Assembly (NCBI GenBank): GCA_035295165.1
Contig: DATGJN010000049.1
Span: forward strand, 1-64,000
Source of the DNA: a bacterium
GTDB lineage: Bacteria > Sysuimicrobiota > Sysuimicrobiia > Sysuimicrobiales > Segetimicrobiaceae
Reading direction: 5' to 3'
Length of the DNA stretch: 64,000 nt
Each line of letters begins with the position of its first letter. Position 1 is the first letter of the stretch. This document shows, one piece after another, positions 53,950 to 62,967 of this stretch. Position numbers and translations under genes: made by a program. Below the pieces are notes generated by a model. The model searched no databases, had not been told where the DNA came from, and was given only the letters and a program-made list of their open reading frames with translations.

Positions 53950-54921
53950 ATGGAGGAACGAACGCTCGCGATCGACGTCGTCACCGTCACCGAGGCCGCG
54001 GCGTTGGCCGCCGCCCACCACATGGGGGAGGGCGACAACGAGGGCGCGGACCAAGCGGCCGTGACGGCGATGCGCGGGGTGCTCGGTCGCCTGCCGATCC
54101 ACGGCCGCATCGTGATCGGGGAAGGCGAGCGCGACGAGGCCCCGATGCTCTACATCGGCGAGGAGGTCGGAACCGGTGACGGGTTCGCGGTCGACATCGC
54201 GGTCGACCCGGTGGAGGGCACCAATCTCGTGGCGAAGGGGCTCCCCAACTCCATCGCCGTCCTGGCGCTGGCCAAGCGCGGGGACATCCTGCACGCGCCG
54301 GACATTTATATGGAAAAGCTGATCGTGCCCCCTCAGGCTGCCGGCAAGGTCGATCTCCGCTGGCCGCCGGAGCGCAACCTCGGAGTCCTCGCTGAGGCCC
54401 TCGGACGCAAGGTCACCGACGTCACCGTGGTGATCCTGGACCGCCCGCGGCACGCCGACTTGATCGCGGCGGTGCGCCGCGCCGGCGCCCGCATCAAGCT
54501 TATCTCGGACGGCGACGTCGCCCCCGCGATCTCGGTCGCCGTGTCCGGTACGGGGGTCCACGCGGTCATGGGGATCGGCGGGGCGCCGGAGGGAGTGCTG
54601 GCGGCCGCGGCCCTCCGATGCCTCGGGGGCGAGATCCAGGGGCGGTTATGGTACCGAAACGACGCGGAGCGGGAGCGCACGCGGGCCATGGGGGTCAGCG
54701 ATCCCGACCGGATTTTCCGGACCGACGAGTTGGTGCGCGGCGAGAACCTCATCTTTGCCGCGACCGGGATCACGGACGGCGATCTCTTCCGTGGCGTACG
54801 CCTGTTTGGCGGCGGCGCGCGCACCCATTCGCTCGTCATGACCTCGGGCACGCGGGAGATCCGGTTCGTGGACACGATTCACATTCAAGATCCCTCCCGG
54901 ATCGGTGTCGTCCGGCTGTAG
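53950..54921 (+). CDS. glpX: Class II fructose-1,6-bisphosphatase
   Basis: A 323-residue GlpX-type enzyme of gluconeogenesis: [20 protein letters not shown], the metal site [37 protein letters not shown], and the substrate-side [13 protein letters not shown] and [23 protein letters not shown] 53950 follows GGGAGGGGCG. It lies 45 bases after the HtrA stop and before argS, probably in one run of transcription. Confidence 0.95.
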   Translation: MEERTLAIDVVTVTEAAALAAAHHMGEGDNEGADQAAVTAMRGVLGRLPIHGRIVIGEGERDEAPMLYIGEEVGTGDGFAVDIAVDPVEGTNLVAKGLPNSIAVLALAKRGDILHAPDIYMEKLIVPPQAAGKVDLRWPPERNLGVLAEALGRKVTDVTVVILDRPRHADLIAAVRRAGARIKLISDGDVAPAISVAVSGTGVHAVMGIGGAPEGVLAAAALRCLGGEIQGRLWYRNDAERERTRAMGVSDPDRIFRTDELVRGENLIFAATGITDGDLFRGVRLFGGGARTHSLVMTSGTREIRFVDTIHIQDPSRIGVVRL

Positions 54922-54983
54922 AGCCGGGTCGCCGGTCATCCGGCGTCCGCGGCGCACCGTGAAGAGGATGGGGCGGTAGCGGC

Positions 54984-56657
54984 GTGATCACGCGAGAGCT
55001 TCGTGCGCTCATCGCGTCGGCGGTTGGGCGCGCCGCTGCCTCCGGCGACCTGCCGCCGTTGCCGGAGCCGCTGCCCGCGTTTGAGGTCGAGCCCCCCCGG
55101 GATTCCCGCCACGGCGACTACGCGACGAACGTTGCGTTGGTGCTGGCGAAGATCGCCGGGCGGCCCCCGCGGAGCGTCGGTGAGGCCGTGCTTCGCCATC
55201 TCGGCGTACCGTCAGACCATCTGGTCCGCGCGGAGCTTGCCGGCCCAGGCTTCCTGAACCTCTTTCTCGCCCCCGGGTTCGTGCACGGCTGGCTCCGGCG
55301 GGCGCACGCCGAAGACCACCGCTTCGGCGGTTCGGACGAGGGCGGCGGGCGCCGCGTCCTGGTGGAATACGTGAGCGCCAACCCGACGGGGCCCCTGCAC
55401 GTGGGCACTGGACGGAACGGTGCGGTCGGTGAAACTATCGCCCGACTGCTCGAGGCGCTCGGATACGCCGTGTCTCGCGAGTACTATGTCAACGACTACG
55501 GGGGGCAGGTCGAGACGCTTGCCCGCTCCGTTGAGGCCCGTTACCTGGAACTGGTGGGGCGGTCCGCCGAGTTTCCCGCCGACGGCTACCAGGGGGCGTA
55601 CGTCGGCGAGATTGCGCGCCGGATCCTCGAGGTCGAGGGCCCCGGACTCGCGGACGCAGGAGAGGCAGACCGTCTCGCTCGGATCCAGGATCGTGCCCTC
55701 CGTATGATGGTCGACGAGATCCGGGATACCCTGGCAGCGTTTGGGCTCACGTTCGACACGTGGTTCAGCGAGCGGACGCTCTACGAGCGCGGCGACGTCA
55801 AGCGGTGCCTCGACGCCCTGCGAGAGCGCGACCTGGTCTACGCGCAGGACGAGGCGCTGTGGTTTCGGGCGACGCGATTCGGGGATGACAAGGATCGCGT
55901 GATCGTGCGTCGCGACGGCCGTCCGACGTATTTCGCGGCGGACATTCCCTACCATCTGGACAAGTTCGCGCGGGGATTCGAGCATCTGATTGACGTGTGG
56001 GGTGTGGATCACATCGGTGACGTCGCGCGGGTGCGGGGGGGCGTCGAGGCGTTTGGGCACGACCCGACCGCGCTGGAGGTGATCCTGTACCAGCACGTCC
56101 GGTTGCGCAACGAGGGCGAGGCCGTGCGGATGAGCAAGCGCAGCGGAGAGTTCGTGACGCTGCGTGAACTCATCGAGGCCGTTGGAAAGGACGCGGCCCG
56201 CTTCTTCTTCATCATGGCGAGTCCGTCCGCCCCGATGGACTTCGACTTCGCGTTGGCGCGCCGGCAGTCGTCCGAGAACCCGGTGTACTATGTGCAGTAC
56301 GCTCATGCCAGGATCTGCAGCATCCTGCGCGAGGCCGAGCGTCTCGGTGTGCCGGCGTCGTCGCCCGAGACAGCCGACCTCGGGCGGCTCGCCGCACCCG
56401 AGGAGTGGGCCCTCGCGAAGCGGGTGGTCACGTTGCCCGAGGTCGTGTACGCCGCCGGCATGCGGCGCGAGCCACAGCGCCTGTGCGCGTACGCGCGTGA
56501 ACTGGCGGAGGCGTTCCACGTGTTCTACGGACAGTGCCGTGTGCTGACCGACGACCCGGTGCTCACCGGGGCGCGCCTGGTGTTGGTCGACGCGGTCCGA
56601 CGGGCGCTCAGGAACACGCTCGACCTGGCGGGGGTCGCCGCCGTGGAGCGTATGTAA
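54984..56657 (+). CDS. argS: Arginyl-tRNA synthetase
   Basis: A 557-residue class I synthetase. The N-terminal Add1 domain has DSRHGDYATNVALVLAKIAG, the HIGH-type motif is HVGTGRNGAVG (about residue 140), the KMSKS-type motif appears as RMSKRSGEFVTL, and the DALR anticodon-binding domain follows with VYYVQYAHARICSIL. GTG 54984 is used. It charges tRNA-Arg. A gene-free stretch of about 840 bases follows. Confidence 0.95.
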   Translation: MITRELRALIASAVGRAAASGDLPPLPEPLPAFEVEPPRDSRHGDYATNVALVLAKIAGRPPRSVGEAVLRHLGVPSDHLVRAELAGPGFLNLFLAPGFVHGWLRRAHAEDHRFGGSDEGGGRRVLVEYVSANPTGPLHVGTGRNGAVGETIARLLEALGYAVSREYYVNDYGGQVETLARSVEARYLELVGRSAEFPADGYQGAYVGEIARRILEVEGPGLADAGEADRLARIQDRALRMMVDEIRDTLAAFGLTFDTWFSERTLYERGDVKRCLDALRERDLVYAQDEALWFRATRFGDDKDRVIVRRDGRPTYFAADIPYHLDKFARGFEHLIDVWGVDHIGDVARVRGGVEAFGHDPTALEVILYQHVRLRNEGEAVRMSKRSGEFVTLRELIEAVGKDAARFFFIMASPSAPMDFDFALARRQSSENPVYYVQYAHARICSILREAERLGVPASSPETADLGRLAAPEEWALAKRVVTLPEVVYAAGMRREPQRLCAYARELAEAFHVFYGQCRVLTDDPVLTGARLVLVDAVRRALRNTLDLAGVAAVERM

Positions 56658-56968
56658 CGCGCTCGGCCGCCGGCCGTCCGAGGATGCCACGTCACAGCCG
56701 GTGGGCGCAGGTCGGAGGTCACCGATCCGCGTGCCGGATCGAGTGCTTCAGCAGCGGCGGTGCCATCGACGCGGTCCGCTTGGTGCCGTCTTGGACCGTC
56801 ATCACACGCTCGAGCGACGAACGATGCATGGTGAAAAGAACGTGGGCAGTGCGCCGCGACCGCGCAACATTACCAAAGATAACCTGTCCCGCGGGATAGG
56901 GTGCGCTCGGCGCGATCCCAATCAGCGTTGCGCCAGTCCGCGCAGGCCGGTCCGAGACCCGAAGTCGT

Positions 56969-56997
56969 TTGAACCCGCTGCACAGAGGTAGTATACT
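56969..56997 (+). promoter_or_regulatory. Sigma70-type promoter, no gene directly downstream
   Basis: TTGAAC and TATACT with an exact 17-base spacer, one of the best promoter matches in the window, and not followed by a ribosome site or coding frame for about 480 bases. Confidence 0.6.
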
Positions 56998-57420
56998 GTC
57001 AGTGGTTCCGGTTGCTCCTGTGTTGCCTACCTCTTGTCCGTCAAAAGGCGCAAGACGCTGCTGGGTCCCCTGGCGGGTTGTGAAGTGCGTGATTGAGCGT
57101 TTGCCGGGACCGTGACGACTGATCGGACGGGTTCGAGGGAGAAGACAGATGCGGGAAGAAGGAAAATAGAGTGTCGCGGAGAATACCGCGCCCGAGGTTG
57201 ATGGTCCATTCCGCATGATTCACGGTCATATATCCGCCCAGGTCGTGTGTGCTCGGGTGGCGTCTGTTCTGAGTCTGCGGAGGCCCCGGACGAGCGTACG
57301 GCCCGCCTGTGTAGGCATCCCTTCCGGTGATGTCTCGTCTGTTTCCCCAACCGGCCGTTAGCGCGTGGTGCCCCCTAAGAAACGTTGCCGCCCGCGTGTC
57401 GATTGCGGTTATGCGAAAGT

Positions 57421-57449
57421 GACCCGCCGCCGCGGGTCGAGGATATAAT
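57421..57449 (+). promoter_or_regulatory. Hairpin plus TATAAT box before the SLH gene
   Basis: A GACCCGC/GCGGGTC hairpin (57421-57438) is followed by a TATAAT at 57444-57449, about 50 bases before the start of the SLH gene. The hairpin could be an operator or a terminator of the upstream transcript. Confidence 0.5.
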
Positions 57450-57497
57450 ACGTATTCAAGACGAACACGAGGCAACATGAATGAGGAGGTCACGCTC

Positions 57498-58751
57498 ATG
57501 ACACAACGAGTCCGCACGGTCTTCGCGGCGTTCATGGCCGTTGCGTCGGCCGTGCTGCTGACCGCCGCGGCGCAGGCGGCCGCGCTTTTCTCGGACATCG
57601 GCGGCAGCCCGTATCAGCAGGCGATCATCAAAGTGGGTGTGACCGGCGTGATGACCGGCGGGTCCGACGGCACCTTCAAGCCGGACCAGCCGATCACGCG
57701 GCTGCAGGCGGTTGAAGCGCTGGCCGCGGGCCTGAACGTCCAGGGGACCGGGACAATCCCCAACTACAAAGACCTGAACGATATCCCCGAGAGCGTCCGG
57801 CCCGCGATCGCGGCGTTGCTCAACACCGGCGCAGCCTCGGCCCAGAACGCCCAAGTCAAAGATGGCGACATCACCTACACCCTCACGACCGACAAGGCGG
57901 TGTACGGGGTCGACGACCCCGTCGATCTCACGTTCACGATCGCGAACACCGGCAAGAGCGACGCCGTGTTCCAGTTTCCGTCCACACAGAATTACGATTT
58001 CATCATCAAACGCGGCAGCGATGAACTCGCGCGCTGGTCGCTCGGTCAGACGTTCGTGCAGACCCCGACGTCGCTGACCCTGGCCGGGGGGCACGCGTTT
58101 TCCTTCACGACGCGCTGGTTGCAGCGGGATCAGGACAGCCACTCGGTTCCGCCCGGGACGTACACGCTGAGCGCGCTGTTCCCGCTGAAGGATCACCCCG
58201 TGCAGGTGAACCTGGACTTCCAGAAGGGGTTGTTGACCACGTTTCCGGACAACACGTTCCGGCCGAACGCCCAGGTGACGCGCGCGGAGTTTGCGGCGCT
58301 GCTGGTCCGGGCGATGGGGCTGCAGGGCGAGGCGACCCAGAAGGCCCAAGCGTCGCTGTCCTTCAAGGATGCGGGTGACGTGCCGGCGCCGCTGCATGGC
58401 TACGTGGCGGTGGCGATCGACCACAAGATCATGCCGTTGCTTCCGGACGGGGGCTGGCGCCCGGCCCAGCCGACCACGCGCGGGGACGCGGCGGGTGCGT
58501 TGGCCGCGGTGATGGATTCGCTCAACAAGTTCAACTACGTTAAAGGCACGTTCGTGAGCGTCACCGGGTCCAACGTGACGGTCAGCAGCATCAACAAGAC
58601 GGTCACAAGCTACGCGCTCACGCCCTCGGTCGCGATCTACCGAAACGGGAAGCCGGCGGCCGCGGGTGATCTGAAACCCAACGATCAGGTGGTCATGCTG
58701 CTGACCGGGCCGAGGGGTCGGGCCGGCTACATCGAGGCAACAGGTCAGTGA
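57498..58751 (+). CDS. S-layer-homology protein with BsuPI-like domain
   Basis: A 417-residue exported protein. After a signal peptide (AFMAVASAVLLTAAAQAAAL) come SLH modules (YQQAIIKVGVTGVMTGGSDG, TFKPDQPITRLQAVEALAAG, and again FPDNTFRPNAQVTRAEFAAL and ARKIMPLLP-type sequence DHKIMPLLPDGGWRPAQPTT), which bind cell-wall polymers. Inserted between them is a beta-sandwich like the intracellular proteinase inhibitor BsuPI (YGVDDPVDLTFTIANTGKSD, RWSLGQTFVQTPTSLTLAGG). ATG 57498 has GAGGAGGT 7 bases upstream; ATG 57477 is an alternative. It is probably a cell-surface structural or attachment protein. Confidence 0.85.
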   Translation: MTQRVRTVFAAFMAVASAVLLTAAAQAAALFSDIGGSPYQQAIIKVGVTGVMTGGSDGTFKPDQPITRLQAVEALAAGLNVQGTGTIPNYKDLNDIPESVRPAIAALLNTGAASAQNAQVKDGDITYTLTTDKAVYGVDDPVDLTFTIANTGKSDAVFQFPSTQNYDFIIKRGSDELARWSLGQTFVQTPTSLTLAGGHAFSFTTRWLQRDQDSHSVPPGTYTLSALFPLKDHPVQVNLDFQKGLLTTFPDNTFRPNAQVTRAEFAALLVRAMGLQGEATQKAQASLSFKDAGDVPAPLHGYVAVAIDHKIMPLLPDGGWRPAQPTTRGDAAGALAAVMDSLNKFNYVKGTFVSVTGSNVTVSSINKTVTSYALTPSVAIYRNGKPAAAGDLKPNDQVVMLLTGPRGRAGYIEATGQ

Positions 58752-58814
58752 GCGTCGTGGACACGTTCGCGAGCCTCCTTCCCATGGGGGCGACCACAAC
58801 GGAGGTGGCACGGC

Positions 58815-60074
58815 GTGGCGATCGCTGAGCTCGACACCAAGAGTCTCAACGAGCTCCAGGATGTGGCCAAAGATCTCAACATCCCGAATTTCCGGCGTTA
58901 CCGGAAGCAAGAGTTGATCATGAAAATCTTGCAGGCCCAGACCGAACAGAGCGGGTTGATGTTCCGCTCCGGCATCCTCGAGATCATGCAGGAAGGGTAT
59001 GGCTTCCTGCGGACGAGCGGCTACCTGCCGGGGTCCGAGGACATCTACGTGTCGCCGTCCCAGATCAAGCGGTTCGGACTCCGCGTCGGAGACGAGGTGC
59101 TGGGTCAGGTCCGGGCGCCGAAGGACAACGAAAAGTACTACGCGCTCCTGCGCGTCGAGGCCGTGAACGGTCTCGATCCCGAACAGGCCCGGTCGCGGCC
59201 CGACTTCGAGAAGCTCACGCCGGTGTTCCCACACGAGCGGCTCAAGCTGGAGCTGCCCCAGAGCGACCTGACGGTGCGCATCGTCGACCTGTTCTCGCCG
59301 ATTGGCAAGGGACAGCGGGCGATGCTGGTGTCTCCGCCCAAGGCCGGCAAGACGACGCTGCTCAAGAAGATCGGTCAGAGCATCGTGCAGAACCATCAGG
59401 AGATCTACCTGATGGTTCTGCTCCTCGACGAGCGGCCTGAGGAGGTTACCGATATGCGGCGGTCGGTCGAGGCGGAGGTCGTGGCCTCGACCTTCGATCG
59501 GCCGCCGGAAGAACACGTGCAGGTTGCAGACCTGGTGCTTGAGCGCGCGAAGCGCCTGGTGGAGGGCGGCCGCGACGTGGTCGTGCTGCTCGACAGCCTG
59601 ACCCGGTTCTCGCGCGCTAACAACCTCGTGATCCCGCCGAGCGGGCGTACGCTGTCCGGCGGTCTCGATCCAGCCGCGCTGCACCGGCCGAAGCGTTTCT
59701 TCGGCGCGGCCCGCAAGATCGAGGAGGGGGGCAGCATCACGATCGTTGCCACCGCGCTGATTGATACCGGCAGCCGGATGGACGACGTGATCTATGAGGA
59801 GTTCAAAGGCACCGGCAACATGGAGCTCCATCTCAACCGGAAGCTCCAGGAACGGCGGACGTTCCCTGCGATCGACATCAAGCTCTCCGGGACGCGGCGG
59901 GAGGAGCTGCTCCTGTCCGAGGAGGAACTGCGGAAGGTCTGGGTCCTGCGGAAGAGCCTCGAGACGCTCGACACGGTCGCGATGACGGAGTTGATCCTCG
60001 ACCGCCTGCGCAAGACGCCCAACAACCAAGCCTTCCTGCGCTCGATCATCAAGAACAGCGAGGCGGACGCGTAG
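58815..60074 (+). CDS. rho: Transcription termination factor Rho
   Basis: A 419-residue RNA-dependent ATPase: the N-terminal Rho domain ([20 protein letters not shown]), RNA-binding cold-shock fold ([20 protein letters not shown]), Walker [14 protein letters not shown] (about residue 172), Walker [17 protein letters not shown] and the Q/R loops ([20 protein letters not shown]). There is no long insertion as in actinobacterial Rho. GTG 58815 follows GGAGGTGG. It is terminated by the hairpin at 60112. Confidence 0.97.
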   Translation: MAIAELDTKSLNELQDVAKDLNIPNFRRYRKQELIMKILQAQTEQSGLMFRSGILEIMQEGYGFLRTSGYLPGSEDIYVSPSQIKRFGLRVGDEVLGQVRAPKDNEKYYALLRVEAVNGLDPEQARSRPDFEKLTPVFPHERLKLELPQSDLTVRIVDLFSPIGKGQRAMLVSPPKAGKTTLLKKIGQSIVQNHQEIYLMVLLLDERPEEVTDMRRSVEAEVVASTFDRPPEEHVQVADLVLERAKRLVEGGRDVVVLLDSLTRFSRANNLVIPPSGRTLSGGLDPAALHRPKRFFGAARKIEEGGSITIVATALIDTGSRMDDVIYEEFKGTGNMELHLNRKLQERRTFPAIDIKLSGTRREELLLSEEELRKVWVLRKSLETLDTVAMTELILDRLRKTPNNQAFLRSIIKNSEADA

Positions 60075-60111
60075 GCGACGGCGCGTCGCTTCGTGTCGTC
60101 TGAGCGCACTG

Positions 60112-60136
60112 AGGGCCACCTGGCACGGGTGGCCCT
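60112..60136 (+). terminator. Hairpin terminator after rho
   Basis: A 9-bp stem AGGGCCACC/GGTGGCCCT with a 7-base loop, 38 bases after the rho stop. Confidence 0.7.
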
Positions 60137-60309
60137 TACGTTCGCTGTCCGCGCCCGTGCGTTGCGCCACGCACACGCGATCGCGGGCGGCGCGATGAAC
60201 CGAGCGCACCGCGCCGCCGGCGGGTTCCATCGGCCGCCGCCTCGCGGGTGCTCCATCCGACGACGCGTCGGCCAGCCCTGACTCACGCACGCGACGATCG
60301 TCGACCGGG

Positions 60310-60460
60310 CGCTCACCTCAGGGCCGCGAGACGGCGAGAACGAAGGAGATCGAACGACATCCGGGCTGCGCACAGAAGACAGTTGACGGCCAGGCCGACG
60401 CCGAGTGCACAGGAAGGGAGTCGCAGTGCCCGCACCGAAGCGCCAGTCAGGCTAGAAAAT
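60310..60460 (+). ncRNA. Possible c-di-AMP (ydaO-type) riboswitch leader
   Basis: The leader of the LysM-M23 gene contains GCCGAGTGCACAGG, then GTGCCCGCACCGAA and GCCAGTCAGGCTAG. This order (a GAGTGCAC..GTGCC.GCAC hairpin, then CCGAA and a GTCAG box) resembles the 3' half of ydaO/yuaA riboswitches, which in many Gram-positives control cell-wall peptidases. The 5' half is less clear. The rest of the 60141-60562 gap shows no gene. Confidence 0.35.
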
Positions 60461-60562
60461 ACACACGCCGCACCCGTTCGACACGCTCAAGCGGACGCTG
60501 TTACTTCGACCCAGCGATCCCACGCTACAATCTCAAGGGTCCCGTGTGCCGCAGGAGGGCTG

Positions 60563-61606
60563 ATGACCCGGTTCAGTCGGTTTGCGCCTGCCATCGTGCT
60601 GCTCGCCGTCACGCTCGCAATCGTGCCGAGCCTGCTCCCGGGGAGTCTCTTGGCGCGGAGTCACTCTGCGCCAACGCTGTCTGCCCCGACACAGACGAGG
60701 GTGCAGACCCACCCCGTGATCGTCGTGCACCTCCGGCCGGTCGCCCTTCCGATGCCGGTGTCCCCACCGCCGCTGGCGCACACGGTCGTCGCAGGCGACA
60801 CACCCTGGGACGTCGCGCGCATGGCGGGTGTCGACGTTGCGGCGCTGCTCGCCGTGAACCATCTTGTTCCAGGAGCGTTGCTCCATCCCGGTCAGGTGCT
60901 CGTGCTCCCGCCGGCCGATACCCCGGGCGTCGGGGACGTCCGTCGTGCCGCGGCCCCGCCGCAGCCTGTGACGCACACGGTCGTGCCCGGGGACACGCTC
61001 TGGGATATCGCCGCGAGCGCGGGAGTGAGCGTGAGCGCGTTGGCCGCGGCGAATCAACTTGTCCCGCGCGAGACGCTGCACCTGGGGCGCGTGTTGATCG
61101 TTCCGGCGGAGGGAAGTGCGCCGACGGTGCGCACCGCGACCGGCCCCGCCGCGCCACGTCCCGGTTCGGCCGGGTCGAGCGGCGAGCCTCTGTCGACAGC
61201 GCAGCAAATCCAGGCGCGGCGATCGCAGTTGTCGTGGCCGGCGTCCGGCACGATCACGTCCCGGTTCGGGTGGCGCATCCATCCGATCTTTCGAACCCGA
61301 GAGTTCCACACCGGCCTCGACATCGCGACGCGCTGGGGATCGCCTGTGCTGGCGGCGCGGAGCGGCGTCGTGCGGTTCGTGGGCTGGAAGTCCGGATACG
61401 GCCAGATGATCGTGCTAGACCACGGCGACGGTCTCGAGACCACCTACTCTCATCTGTCGTCCGCCGTGGTGTCGCCCGGGCAGACGGTGGCGCAGGGACA
61501 ACTCATCGGGCACATCGGGAACAGCGGGTGGAGTACTGGTCCGCACCTCTTCTTCGAAGTCCGGCGAGACGGGGTCGCGGTCGACCCGACCGGGTACCTG
61601 AACTAG
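60563..61606 (+). CDS. Cell-wall peptidase: two LysM domains plus M23 domain
   Basis: A 347-residue exported protein: signal anchor (APAIVLLAVTLAIVPSLLPG), two LysM modules that bind peptidoglycan (HTVVAGDTPWDVARMAGVDV and HTVVPGDTLWDIAASAGVSV), a Ser/Pro linker, and a C-terminal M23 metallopeptidase with the zinc ligands in FHTGLDIATRWG and GPHLFFEVR and the TTYSHLSS segment. It cleaves or remodels the cell wall. ATG 60563 follows CAGGAGGG. A riboswitch-like leader precedes it. Confidence 0.93.
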   Translation: MTRFSRFAPAIVLLAVTLAIVPSLLPGSLLARSHSAPTLSAPTQTRVQTHPVIVVHLRPVALPMPVSPPPLAHTVVAGDTPWDVARMAGVDVAALLAVNHLVPGALLHPGQVLVLPPADTPGVGDVRRAAAPPQPVTHTVVPGDTLWDIAASAGVSVSALAAANQLVPRETLHLGRVLIVPAEGSAPTVRTATGPAAPRPGSAGSSGEPLSTAQQIQARRSQLSWPASGTITSRFGWRIHPIFRTREFHTGLDIATRWGSPVLAARSGVVRFVGWKSGYGQMIVLDHGDGLETTYSHLSSAVVSPGQTVAQGQLIGHIGNSGWSTGPHLFFEVRRDGVAVDPTGYLN

Positions 61607-61664
61607 GCTGGCCCTGCGACGCCGCGCCGACTCGCGGCACCCTCATGACTCACAGGCCCGGTGT

Positions 61665-61693
61665 TTGCTTGGTCGCGAGGGGTGTGGTATACT
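61665..61693 (+). promoter_or_regulatory. Promoter of rpmE
   Basis: TTGCTT and TATACT with a 17-base spacer and an extended TGG before the -10, about 67 bases before rpmE. Confidence 0.65.
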
Positions 61694-61760
61694 TTCGGCT
61701 GTTGTGACGCGTTCCGCCGCAGGGCACTGACGCCGCGGCGGCGTCCGAGGGAGACCCCCC

Positions 61761-61964
61761 ATGAAGAAGGGCATTCATCCGCAATATCGTCAGACGACGG
61801 TGACGTGCGCGTGTGGCGAGACATTCACCACGGGTTCGACGAGGGAGAACATCCGGGTGGAGATCTGCTCGAAGTGCCACCCATTCTATACGGGACAACG
61901 GAAGTTCGTCGACTCCGAGGGGCGCGTGCAGAAATTTGCCAAGAAGTACGGCCTTCAGATCTAA
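61761..61964 (+). CDS. rpmE: Ribosomal protein L31 (zinc-binding type)
   Basis: A 67-residue L31: [20 protein letters not shown] with the first cysteine pair (C16, C18) and [14 protein letters not shown] with the second (C36, C39), the zinc-binding C+ form. It sits between the peptidase gene and a DUF1385 gene, with prfA beyond, an order common in Bacillota and relatives. Confidence 0.97.
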   Translation: MKKGIHPQYRQTTVTCACGETFTTGSTRENIRVEICSKCHPFYTGQRKFVDSEGRVQKFAKKYGLQI

Positions 61965-61990
61965 GTTCTCGGAGCGATATCCGTGTGGGT

Positions 61991-62016
61991 CGGGCGGGGG
62001 CGGACACCCCCGCCCG
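61991..62016 (+). terminator. GC-rich hairpin after rpmE
   Basis: A perfect 10-bp stem CGGGCGGGGG/CCCCCGCCCG with a 6-base loop between rpmE and the DUF1385 start; it is a terminator or attenuator, and without a T-run may be leaky. Confidence 0.6.
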
Positions 62017-62024
62017 CGGTGTCC

Positions 62025-62906
62025 ATGGCGTCCCTGACGATCGGCGGCCAGGCGGTGATCGAGGGGGTGATGATGCGCTCCCCCCGATACGTGTCGGTTG
62101 CGACACGCCAGCCGTCCGGCGCGCTCGCGGTCGCGACCCGGCGCGCGTCGTCCCTGCTCCTCGCCGCACGGTGGCTGCGCCTACCGGTTCTGCGGGGCAT
62201 CGCAGTGCTGTACGATGCCGTGGTGCTCGGCGCGGGTGCCATTCTGGTTTCTGCGAACGCCACCGTCGACGGCGGCGCGCAGCGCCCGCTCACCGGCCGC
62301 GACGTGGGGGTCGCCGTCGGGATTGGCCTCGGGGTCTCGCTCGGGCTGTTCTTCGTGGCGCCGACGCTGCTCGCGCGGGCGGCGGAGCCGTATGTCTCCT
62401 CCCCGGTTCTGTTCAACCTGGCGGAAGGCATCTTGCGCATCGCGCTTGTGGTGGGGTACGTCGCGGCGATCGGGCACATGTCGGGGCTCGGTCGGGTCTA
62501 TGCGTATCATGGCGCGGAGCACAAGGTCGTGAACGCGTTCGAGCGTGGCCTGAGCCTGGACGTCCCGTCGGCGCGCGCGTGCAGCCGGTTTCATCCGCGC
62601 TGCGGCACGAGTTTCGTGCTGGTCGTGTTGCTCGCGTCCATCATCGTGTTTGCGTTCCTCGGTCGGCCGCCGCTCGGCGTCCGCCTCGCGGAGCGGCTGC
62701 TGTTGCTGCCGTTGATCGCCGGACTCAGCTACGAGATCATCCGGGGGGCGCGCCGGTGGGCGGTCTTGCGTGCGCTTGTCGCACCCGGGATGTGGCTGCA
62801 ACGCCTGACGACGCGCGAGCCTGACGACGCGCAGATCGAGGTGGCGATCCTGGCGTTGCGCCGGGTCGCCGAGGCCGAGGCCGCCGCCGCGCCCGCGGTG
62901 TGGTGA
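62025..62906 (+). CDS. DUF1385 membrane protein
   Basis: A 293-residue polytopic membrane protein of the DUF1385 family: the N-terminal signature [20 protein letters not shown], a cytoplasmic stretch, several helices ([20 protein letters not shown]), and the conserved [20 protein letters not shown] and [20 protein letters not shown]. The family is widespread next to rpmE/prfA, but its function is unknown. ATG 62025 is chosen because homology starts there; GTG 61983 would include the hairpin. Confidence 0.9.
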   Translation: MASLTIGGQAVIEGVMMRSPRYVSVATRQPSGALAVATRRASSLLLAARWLRLPVLRGIAVLYDAVVLGAGAILVSANATVDGGAQRPLTGRDVGVAVGIGLGVSLGLFFVAPTLLARAAEPYVSSPVLFNLAEGILRIALVVGYVAAIGHMSGLGRVYAYHGAEHKVVNAFERGLSLDVPSARACSRFHPRCGTSFVLVVLLASIIVFAFLGRPPLGVRLAERLLLLPLIAGLSYEIIRGARRWAVLRALVAPGMWLQRLTTREPDDAQIEVAILALRRVAEAEAAAAPAVW

Positions 62907-62930
62907 GCAGCCGGGGACCCGCCGGTCCGA

Positions 62931-62939
62931 TGCTATAAT
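62931..62939 (+). promoter_or_regulatory. Extended -10 promoter of prfA
   Basis: TGC-TATAAT about 29 bases before the prfA start; no -35 match upstream. Confidence 0.65.
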
Positions 62940-62967
62940 CAAGGCAGTCTTCAGGGAGGCGGCCGCG

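Larger units (their letters stand above)
56658..57497. other. Long intergenic region with a strong promoter, possible small RNA
   Basis: No frame here looks like a real protein. The region holds a near-consensus promoter at 56969-56997, several possible hairpins after it (for example GGTCCC/GGGACC and CGCGG/CCGCG near 57175-57190), and the separate leader of the SLH gene. A small RNA or long leader transcribed from about 57003 is possible. Confidence 0.4.

Noticed and set aside
56719-57216. 165-residue minus-strand frame after argS
   Set aside because: No domain, no ribosome site and chance-like composition; it overlaps the strong plus-strand promoter.
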